A stretch of DNA of 64,000 bases, from NCBI RefSeq assembly GCF_027257875.1, contig NZ_JAPVQY010000006.1:62001-126000 (forward strand), read 5' to 3'. This document shows, piece by piece, positions 36,012 to 45,100 of the stretch. Each line of letters starts with the position of its first letter. Within the stretch, counting starts at the first letter, position 1. Source of the stretch: Burkholderia sp. IMCC1007 (GTDB lineage Bacteria; Pseudomonadota; Gammaproteobacteria; Burkholderiales; Burkholderiaceae). The translations under genes and the position numbers were made by a program. Below the pieces are notes generated by a model that saw nothing but the letters and a program-made list of their open reading frames with translations, made no database searches and was not told where the DNA came from.

Positions 36012-36449
36012 AACCGTTGCGCTCCAGGCCGGCGGGCGACGACGCCGGCCATTGCCGTTCCAGGATTCGACCGCGACCTGCCGGTCGGCTCATGCGCAAG
36101 GTGGACACGCTTCAGGGGGCGGCACGGCACCCTGTCGCGTTGCTTTCAGAAGGTACTGCGCCCGGATGGCTCGGCCGCGTCCGGTCCGGCCGGCCCAGTC
36201 ACGGCGCCCGGCTTGCGGCGACGCGAACGGGCCGGCCGGTTGCCGGCTGGCTCGAACGATGGTTGGTCTCCCCGTTTCTCCAGGCTTTCTTCTACACCCC
36301 GCGCGATTGTTGTCGTGACGATTCGCTTTTTTTGTGACGATTACCTGCAGGTCCCAAGGTACTGCACCCGATTCGCACGGGTAAATACCGCATATGCAGT
36401 ATTCGCGATGTCGACGCCGGCGGTGTCGATGCTCGCAGGGCCGATCGCG
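36012..36449. other. Intergenic region between desaturase and histidine kinase
   Basis: No convincing gene. It holds a near-perfect 20-base palindrome, AATACCGCATATGCAGTATT at 36384-36403, with two mismatched positions around GCATATGC, which may be an operator for the desaturase operon. Confidence 0.4.
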
Positions 36450-38219
36450 TCATGCCATCGCGTCGATCAGCATCTGCATTTCCTGCGGATCGAGCGGCTT
36501 GTGCAGCACGCTGAAGCCGCTCGACGACGCGGCATGAATGCCGGCGGGCGACGTGTCGCCGGTCACGATGATGGCCGGTATCTCGCGCCCGGTCGTTCGC
36601 AGCACCGCGCGGACGACATCCGCGCCCGTCACGTGCCCCGCCAGCCGGAAATCTGTCACGATCATGTCCAACTCGGCGCGGTGGGACGTCGCCAGCTCGA
36701 TCGCGCGCTCGATCGACTGCGCGGCGACGACGGCGTGGCCCCACGCGCGCAGCAAGGTCTGCATGCCGGCCAGCACGTCGCGATCGTCGTCGACGACCAG
36801 GATGGTCTTGCGCGGGCGCTCCAGGCCGGAGTCCGCCGCTTCGCCCTGCGGGCCCGCGGCCGCGTCGTGCGGCCGCGCAACCGGCATCGCCGGCAGTTGC
36901 ACGGAGAACACCGAGCCGCGCCCGGCGGTCGAGCGCACCCGCACGCTGGCGCCGATCAGCGCAGCCGTGCGCTGCACGATGGCCAGCCCGAGGCCGAGCC
37001 CCTGCTCGCGGTCGCGCGCCGCATTGCCGATCTGGTAAAACTCCCGAAAGATGCTCGACAGCTGATCGGCCTCGATGCCGATGCCGGTGTCGAATACCTG
37101 GATGTCGACCGCGGCGCCGCGCGGCCGGCACGCGACCAGAATGCCGCCGGCCGGCGTATAGCGGACCGCGTTCGACAGCACGTTCGACAGGATCGTGTGC
37201 AGCAGCACCGCGTCGGTTTCGAGCCAGATCGGCGTCGGGCGGATCCTGAGCGTCAGCCCCTTGGCCGACGCGGCCTGGCGAAACTGGTTGTCGAGCGCAT
37301 CGAGTTCCTGCTGCAGCGGGAAGCGGCGCGGCCGCGCATCGATCACGCCGGCATCGAGCCGCGAAATGTCGAGCAGGACGTTGAGCAGTTGCGACATCCC
37401 TTTCAACGCGGTGCGAAGCCGTTCGGCGATATCGCCGAGTGCCGCGCCGTCGACGCTCGGCGCGCGCGCCATCGCGCGCAGCGTCGCGATGTAGAGGCCG
37501 AGCGCATGCGTCGGCTGACGCAGGTCGTGGCTCGCGGCCGCGAGGAATTGCGACTTGCTTCGATTCGCGAGTTCGGCGCGCTCCTTCTCCTCGGTCAGCT
37601 GCCGGATCAGCTCGATGTTCTCGAAGCGCAGCGACACCGCGTCGCGCACCGTGCGCTGAAGCGTGCGGCTGAACGCGAGATTGACCGCGAGCAGGAACAG
37701 CGACAGGAATCCCAGCACGGAAAACAGCGCGCTGCCATACATGAACGAGCGGATCGCGAACGGCAGCACGGTCGGCAATGCGTACGCGACGTAGGTCGGC
37801 CACCACGACGACAGCGACGCCACCGAGCCGCCCGTCATCCCGGCCAGCACGATGCAGATCAGCGCCGTCACGATCGTGTTGTGCGGCGAGAAGAACAGCA
37901 CGCCCATGGCGCCCCACAGGCAGCCGGACGCGCCGGCGAACACCATGTAGGTGCGGGCGCGGCGCATCACCGTGTCGACGGGATGCCGGCCCGCGCGACG
38001 ATCCCGCCAGACCACCGCGGTGCGGATCGCGGTCAGCACGCAGATCGCCGCGGCCCATCCGAGCAGCGTGTGCCGCGGCACCTCGTCCCACAGCAGGAAG
38101 GTCGTGAGGCTGACCACGGCGATGTTGCCGAACAGGATCGGCGGCGACTGGCGGTACAGCGTATTGACCAGTTCCAGCTGCACGTGGGAACGATGTTCTT
38201 GCGCTATCTGCTTTGCCAT
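36450..38219 (-). CDS. Hybrid sensor histidine kinase with C-terminal receiver
   Basis: A 589-aa membrane sensor. Five or six N-terminal helices (residues about 30-182) precede a coiled linker and the dimerisation domain with phospho-accepting His231 (AASHDLRQPTHAL). The ATPase domain keeps its N box (NVLSNAVRYTP), G1 (DTGIGI) and G2 (GLGLGLAIV) motifs. A receiver domain follows with Asp523 (VTDFRLAG). There is no periplasmic sensor domain, so the membrane part probably senses. The ATG at 38219 lies 140 bases from a divergent NarL-type regulator, the likely partner, and the frame is open further upstream. Confidence 0.87.
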   Translation of the reverse strand: MAKQIAQEHRSHVQLELVNTLYRQSPPILFGNIAVVSLTTFLLWDEVPRHTLLGWAAAICVLTAIRTAVVWRDRRAGRHPVDTVMRRARTYMVFAGASGCLWGAMGVLFFSPHNTIVTALICIVLAGMTGGSVASLSSWWPTYVAYALPTVLPFAIRSFMYGSALFSVLGFLSLFLLAVNLAFSRTLQRTVRDAVSLRFENIELIRQLTEEKERAELANRSKSQFLAAASHDLRQPTHALGLYIATLRAMARAPSVDGAALGDIAERLRTALKGMSQLLNVLLDISRLDAGVIDARPRRFPLQQELDALDNQFRQAASAKGLTLRIRPTPIWLETDAVLLHTILSNVLSNAVRYTPAGGILVACRPRGAAVDIQVFDTGIGIEADQLSSIFREFYQIGNAARDREQGLGLGLAIVQRTAALIGASVRVRSTAGRGSVFSVQLPAMPVARPHDAAAGPQGEAADSGLERPRKTILVVDDDRDVLAGMQTLLRAWGHAVVAAQSIERAIELATSHRAELDMIVTDFRLAGHVTGADVVRAVLRTTGREIPAIIVTGDTSPAGIHAASSSGFSVLHKPLDPQEMQMLIDAMA

Positions 38220-38358
38220 TTCAAAATCGCGTAGCGAATCGGGTCTGGGCTGGCGTGAAGTCGATCTGGTCCACCGCGTCACGTGTCGCAACGGGGATTG
38301 CATCGTATTGTCGCAAAGGAACGCGCTTCCAGGTGACCCAGGAGAAGGCGAAAGAAAA

Positions 38359-39018
38359 ATGAAAAAAATCGTGCTTGCCGAAGACCACGCCATCATTCGC
38401 GACGGGCTGAAGCTGCTGCTCAAGACGCGCGCCAACTGGAGCGTCGTCGGCGACACCGGCGACGGCCGGATGGTCGATCAGCTGGTACGCGACACGCAGG
38501 CCGACCTGCTGCTGCTCGACCTGGACCTGCCCGGCTTCCCCGGCATCGATCTCGCGAAGCGCATCAAGGCGCAGTCGCCGCAAACCCGGATCCTGGTGAT
38601 CACCGGCAACCAGAACCCGGCCATGGTCCGCGCGGCGATGGACATCGGCGTCGACGGCTATCTGCTCAAGCACGAAGACGGCGACGAGCTGCTGCACGCG
38701 ATCTCGCTGGTGCTGTCCGGCATTCGTTACGTCAGCGATGCGCTCGCGCATGTCGTCGAGCGCGCGTGCGACACCGACGCGCAGCCGATCACCGCGCGGG
38801 AGAAGGAAATCCTGGTGCTGATCGCCCATGGACACTCGAGCAAGGACATCGCGACCCGGCTGAATCTGAGCGTGCTGACGGTGCGCAAGCATCGGCAGAA
38901 TCTGATGTCGAAACTGTCGCTGCACAACGTTGCCGAAGTGACCGCGTATGCGATCCGCGACGGTCTGACGGGCGTGCCCGGTTCGGCCGGGTTTCCGGTC
39001 GAGGCATCGTTGCGTTGA
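38359..39018 (+). CDS. NarL/LuxR-type response regulator
   Basis: A 219-aa regulator. The receiver domain (residues 1-about 120) has acidic Glu8-Asp9 and phospho-acceptor Asp54 in LLLDLDLPGFPG. The LuxR-type helix-turn-helix is at about residues 150-205 (ITAREKEILVLIAHGHSSKDIATRLNLSVLTVRKHRQNLMSKL). A purine-rich AGGAGAAGG precedes the ATG. It is divergent from the hybrid kinase and should be its output partner. Target genes are unknown. Confidence 0.92.
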   Translation: MKKIVLAEDHAIIRDGLKLLLKTRANWSVVGDTGDGRMVDQLVRDTQADLLLLDLDLPGFPGIDLAKRIKAQSPQTRILVITGNQNPAMVRAAMDIGVDGYLLKHEDGDELLHAISLVLSGIRYVSDALAHVVERACDTDAQPITAREKEILVLIAHGHSSKDIATRLNLSVLTVRKHRQNLMSKLSLHNVAEVTAYAIRDGLTGVPGSAGFPVEASLR

Positions 39019-39035
39019 CCGTCATGCGCTGGCCG

Positions 39036-39102
39036 GGCCCGCATGCGGATCGCGGGCCACGCGGTCGCTGCAAGCGGCGGCCTCGCCCCGCGCGAGACCG
39101 CC
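39036..39102. terminator. Hairpins between response regulator and Rhs gene
   Basis: Two G+C stems lie between the convergent genes: GGCCCGC/GCGGGCC (39036-39042 with 39052-39058), and an 11-base stem with one mismatch from 39076-39086 to 39092-39102. They may serve as a two-way terminator, though no T-tract follows. Confidence 0.4.
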
Positions 39103-39120
39103 GGCCGCGACGAAGCGCGG

Positions 39121-42100
39121 CTACTGCGTAGCCATCGTGCCGTACGTGGAATTGAGCGAACCCGCCGACAGTAGATGCGTGCCGTCACTCGAATCCGCAC
39201 GCGCCCGGATCAGCGGTGTCTTTTCCTCCTGTGCCTGCGTGCCGGGCAATCCCGACGGAGCGGGCTCACCGACACGCGCGCTGCCGACGCGATCGGAAAA
39301 CTGGCTCCGTGCCTGATCCCACATCGTCGTGCCGTCCTTCAGCAGCACGTCGCCGATCCCGAACGGCAGGCCACCCACGGCGCCCGTCCACGTCGCTTCC
39401 GCAAGGCCGAGGCTCCACGGCTTGTGCTCGATCCCGTTGGTCGCCATCTGCGTCAAGTCGTTTGCCGCGATGCCCTCCGTGACGTTCACCAGCATCCGAA
39501 TGCCGGTTCGCGCGGCCAGGCTCGGTATCGCCTTGACCGCATCCGCGGCCAGCGTCGCATATCCGAACGACATCGCGCCGAACAGCGCACCGCTCGCCGC
39601 GCCGATCTCGAGCGACTGCGCAAAACCTTTGCGGGTGAATTCGTTGCCGGGCCGGCAGTCGTATTCGAAGCCCGAAAAACCGACGCCGAACATCGTGTTC
39701 GTGGTGATCTGCGTCAGGAAGTTCGCACTGGTGGCGGCGAGCTTCGACGTCGTCGACAACGTGATGTTGAAGCACGACGAAGGCGCCGATGCGGATGCCG
39801 TCGAGCCGCCGGCGGACGCCGTGGACACCGCCCCGTCGGCGAGCGCATCGCCGCCCGCCTCGCCGCCGGCAACGAGGCCGTCGGCCATGCCCTCCTCGAG
39901 CACGGCCACCGGCGCTTCCGCCGCACCGAACGTGAAGAAGCTCAGCACGAGCCCGGCGACCATCAGGGCCGCCATCCCGATGCCGATGCCGACCTGCTCG
40001 CCGACGGTGATCTTGTTGCCCGACGGATCGGCAAACACGAGCGGGTTGTTGCCGACGAACAGGTACGGGCTCGCGGCCTGGCGCGCCGGATCGGCCGACA
40101 GGAACCGCCGCAGCCCCGGCGAATACAGGCGCGCGCTGAAGTTGTAAAGCCCGCTTGCGTCGTCGTATTCGCGTCCCATGAAACGGAACGGCACCGCAGC
40201 CTGGTTCGGGCCGTCGCTCGACGCGAGCGAACCGAACGCGCGATACGCGAATCGGGCGACGAGCTGGTTCTGGCTATCGACGACGGCCCAGATGCTCTGC
40301 GCCGCATCCTTCAGCGGGAAATAGCGCTGATCGCTGACCGCGGCGACGAGCCCCGTCGGGCCGTAGACGAACGCCGACCACGTGCCGCCGAGCAACGCCA
40401 GCAACGGGCGCCTGCCGAGGCCGTTGAAATACACGTCGGCCTGCGCCGCGCCGCCGCGCAATCGCATGACGCGCTGATCGACGCCGTTGTACGCGAACTG
40501 CTGCGTCATGCTGCCGTCCGCCGACGCGACGCCGAGCACCATGTTGGTCGCCGTGTCGTAATCGAGCGTCATCGTGCCGCTATCGATCAGATTGCCGCGT
40601 GCGTCGTAGGTGAACGACGTGCTCGCGCCGCCGTCGATCGTCAGCGTGTCGAGCCGATTCGTGCCCGCCGTATGGACGAACGCGTACGCCTGCGCGCCAT
40701 CCTGCGTCAGCGACCAGATATTGCCGTTTGCGTCGTACTGGCCGACCTGCTCGCTTCCCGTCGACGCATCGTCGACCGACGCATCGATCAGCCGGCCCTG
40801 TGCGTCGTAGCTGAACGCGGTCGTCGACGTGCTTGGCGTGTCGAACGCCAGCGAGATCGTGCGGGACTGCGGTGCGCCGTTCGCGTAATAGCCGTAGCCG
40901 ATGGCGAACGACGCGCTGCCTCGCCCGCCGACGGCGACCGTCTGCGACACCGGCCAGCCCGGCGACGCATAGCCGTATGCGGCGGCGAGCGTGCCGCCGT
41001 TGCGGATCTCCTGCTCGATATCGCCGTCGGGGGTGTACGCGTACGACGCGATGTCGGTGGGCGTCGCGGGCGAAGAGCCGATGCCCGTCACGCGTGCCGC
41101 CTGATCGTAACGGTAGTACACGTTCGCGAGCGGTGACGACGACGGATACGTGATCGCGACGATCTGATCGAGATTGTTGTACGCGTAGCCGATCGCGCCG
41201 CTTGCCGCCGGCTGCCCGCCCACCGCGAGCGTCGCCGCCGTCACGCGGCCGTTCGCGTCGTACGTGAACGATTCGTTGACCTGCACCGGCCTCGCGCCGG
41301 CGAGATTCGACGGTGCAAGGTTATAGGCGACCGATGCGGTCTTCCGGCCGATCTGCGTCGGGTCGTTGCCGTTGCCGTCGTAGTCGTTGCGACGGACCAC
41401 GGTAAACGGCACGTCGCCGCCCGGCCATCCGGGGTCGCTCGCATGCGCGCTCAGCACGGCTGCGTCCCACGGCTGCGCGACCGTGCCCTGTTCGGTCACG
41501 CGTCCGAGCGCGTCGTATTTGAAGTAGATGAAGCCGACCGTATCGGGATCGAGCGCCGGCTGCACGAAGCGAACGCGCGAGCTGCGATCGCAGATGAACG
41601 CGGTCCCCGCGCTGTCGGTGTCGGTCGACTCGAGCGTTCTGCCCGCGCCGTCGCGCTGCAGCGCCGACACGTACGCGGCCGGATCCTGCTGCGGCGAATC
41701 GGTAAAGCTGTTCGGCTCGCTGATCGACGTCGTACTGCCCGCGGCCGAGAAATCGACGCTCGCGAGACTCTGCCCGGACACGGCGCCCACGCTGTCGCGA
41801 ATGCTCGATCCGACTTCGCGGCCGTGCGTGTCGCGCAAACGAAGCAACTGGTTCTTGACCGGCCCCGTGACCGTTTGCGCGACATAGTTCGCGGGCAAAT
41901 CGAACGCACCGGCCGTATTCGCGCCGAACGCGATTTGCGTCGTCTGCCGTTGCGCGCTCGTCGTGCTCGCCAGATCGTGCACCGCGTACGGCTTGCCCGG
42001 CGCGCCCTGCTCGATGCGGCGGCTGCGCGGCGACGCCTCGAACCGATAGCCGAAGTACGGATAGCCTTCGTCGTTCGAACGGCACGCGACGCCGTCGTTC

Positions 42101-45100
42101 TGCCCGGCGTAGTAGTCCGCGACGTCGCCGGTCATCGCCCACGTATCCTGCGTCGCCGCGAGGAAGGCGCCGACATCGACGAAGCTCGCGCGATAACCGA
42201 ACAGCGGCTGCGTCGCACCGCCGCCGAAGCTCGCCGGCGCACTGCGCGTGATCGCGATCGTGCGGCCGAGCGCGTCGGCGATCGTGCCCGACACCACCGC
42301 GTCGCTGCCGACCCATTGCTGGCTCTGGCGCTTGCGCCCCGCGCCGTCGCGGAACGCCACGGCGAGCCGCACGCCGGCCAGCATCGCGACGTTGGTCAGC
42401 GCCAGCGTATTCGGGCCGGTCGACAGGCGGATCGCGGCCGGGTCGCCGGCGTTCACCGACGTGCTGAACAGCAGCTGCCCGTCGCCGAAGAACGCCACGC
42501 GGCCGTTGCCGAGCACCAGCAGCCATTGCACCGGCAGGTTCGGCGGCGCGCCGAGCGGGGTCTGCACGATACTGCCGTCCGGCGCGGCGAACGAGAACCC
42601 GGCGGCGGGATCGTAGGCGATCGAATAACCGGCGCCGAACGTCACGCCCACCGCACCGGCCAGCGTGCCCGGTGCCGCGATCTCGACATAGAACGCGGTG
42701 GTCGACGCACCGCCGAAGTTGCCGCCCTGCCACGTCAGCGTGTCGTTCGCCGTCGCCGTGTGCTGCAGCGCGCCGTCCGAGCGGCGCCAGTTCGTCGCGA
42801 CGTTGCTGGCCGTCCAGCGCTGCTGCCATTCGTCGCCGGTCACGAACGTCTCGAGCGTGCCGCCGAGATCGGGGCTCACCGACAGATCGGCGTTCGGCGC
42901 GGCGGCATCGAACCGGCCGCCGGCATTGCCCTCGCGCGACAGGAACGCGATCGACATCGTCTTCACCTGCTGGTCCGTGCCGATCGTCGCGGTCAGCCGC
43001 TGGAACGCGTTGTAGCGGCGCCGGATCGTCGTGCCGGCCGCATCGAGCGTCGCGGTCAGCAACCGGTACGACGGATCGTAGACGCGCACCGTCAGCTTGC
43101 TGACGAGCGGCGTGACGAACACGTTGTCGAGCAGCACGATGTCGCTGCTCGCGTTGGCCGCCGCCACCGCGAGCGTGACGCCGCTTTGCCCCGCCGTCAC
43201 CGGAATGCCCAGCGTGCAGTAGACCCACGTGCCGCCGGAATCCGCGAACGGCGCGAAGCGCGGCGTACCGGCCACGCCATCGACGCCGACCGTCGCCGTG
43301 AAGCCCGCGCCGGCCACCGGCGTGAAGCCGGCCGGCGTCTTGTACCAGAAGCCGAGCAGATAGGTGGCGTCGACATTGGCCGGCGCAAGCTGCACCGACA
43401 CCGTGCCTTCGCCGTTCGGTGCGAGCGCGAGGCTCGTCGTGCCCGTGTGTGCGTCGCCGACCACCGGTCGGCAGCCGTTGACGTTCCACCCGCTTCCCGT
43501 CTCGTACGATTCGAAGCCGTAATACGCACACTCGCCGCGCGCAACCGACGCGTTCGTGAACAGCGCGACGGCGAACGCCGAATCGGTGCCGTACAGCGTC
43601 GACTGCGCGACGCCCATCGCATCGCGGGTTTCGGTCGGCTGGCCGTACGGCGTGTACGCGAGCGTGGCGGTCGATGGCAGCCAGCCCTGTGGCGCTGCGC
43701 CCGCGTCCCATCCGGTGAACGGGAACGGCACCCGTCCGTCGGCGCTGCGGATGAATTTCCCCGCCTGGGCCGGCACGACGACACCATCGTACACGCACGG
43801 AAAGAGCGCGTAGGTGCTCGCCGACGCCTGCGACACGACGGCTTCGCCGCCGTCGCGGCGCCAGTGCGTGACGCTCTGCGCGATATCGCCGAGCCGGTGC
43901 TGCGCGAGCAGCGCGGCGGCCGGCGCCGGGTCGTTAATCTGGTACGCGTAGAGGGTCGTGTTCCTGAACGTCTCGAGTTGCCCGGTGCCGCCGTACGTCG
44001 TGGTGTCGGTCCCGACGACGTTGCCGGAGAACGGCGCATCGAAGCCGTCGGCCACGTAGTGCGCGGTCTGGCTGCTCGTCACGCCGTCCTCGATCGTGGT
44101 CTGCGTCGTCCGGCACAGGAAGCCGCCCTTCAGGTTCAGCGTGCCCGCGCGCGGATCGGTCGGCGACGCCGCGCGCTTGACGTACACCTGCCACTGCGTC
44201 GTCGTGGACGCCAGCAGCGCGCCGGTTGTGTCGTAGGTATCGACCTGGTGCAGCTGCCCGTCGAGCATGTCGTAGAAATCGCTGCCGTCGCGCACTTTCA
44301 GCCCGTTCAGGTAGCGGTTCACGGTCCACCCGAACTGCGGCCGGGACGGATCGCTGGTGCCCGGATACACGGTCGACGCGTAGTACTTGAACACCTGGCC
44401 GGTCGGATCGCATGCAGCGGTCGCCGGCTCCGGCGCGAAACAGGTCGCGCTGATCTGGCCGAGCCCGTTGTCGATCGACAGCCCCGTCACCGCATAGTGG
44501 TGAAGACGGCCTTCGACCGCGTCGCCCGCGTAGCTGTGCAGGATGATCCGCGACGCGTTGTCGAAATCGCCGTCCGCGCCCGGATACGCGACGAACATCC
44601 CGGGGCCGCCCGGGTACGTGCCGGCGCCGACGTCGCCTTCGTCGGCCGTGTAGATGCGCTGCTGCGCGAAGGCCTGCGCGGAGATCGACACGCGCCCGTT
44701 GCGCAGCAGCGTCGCCGCGGCCTGATCGCTGTCGGGCGACGTGCTGTCGCTGACGAAATACGCGAGGAACTGCGGCGCCTCGTCGATCACGGCTTCGGCA
44801 TTCAGCACGTAATTGCCATTGCCGCCGAGCGCTTCGTTGACGCGCGCCTGGATATCCGCACACGGCGTGCGGCCGACGACGCCGTCCCATTCGCACGCGT
44901 GGCCGCGGAAGTACAGATACTGACCGAGCGTCAGCCAGTCCGTGCCGCCTCCCGACGGCCAATTCGACGTTTCGTCGAAGTCGATCGGCAGCGTCTGTGC
45001 GGGCGTGGCCGGCTTGCGCGTCCATGCGCCGAAATCGGTATTCGGATCGAACGACAGCACCTGCGCGGTGGTGGTGCCGCCGCCGTTCGGATACGCGAGG

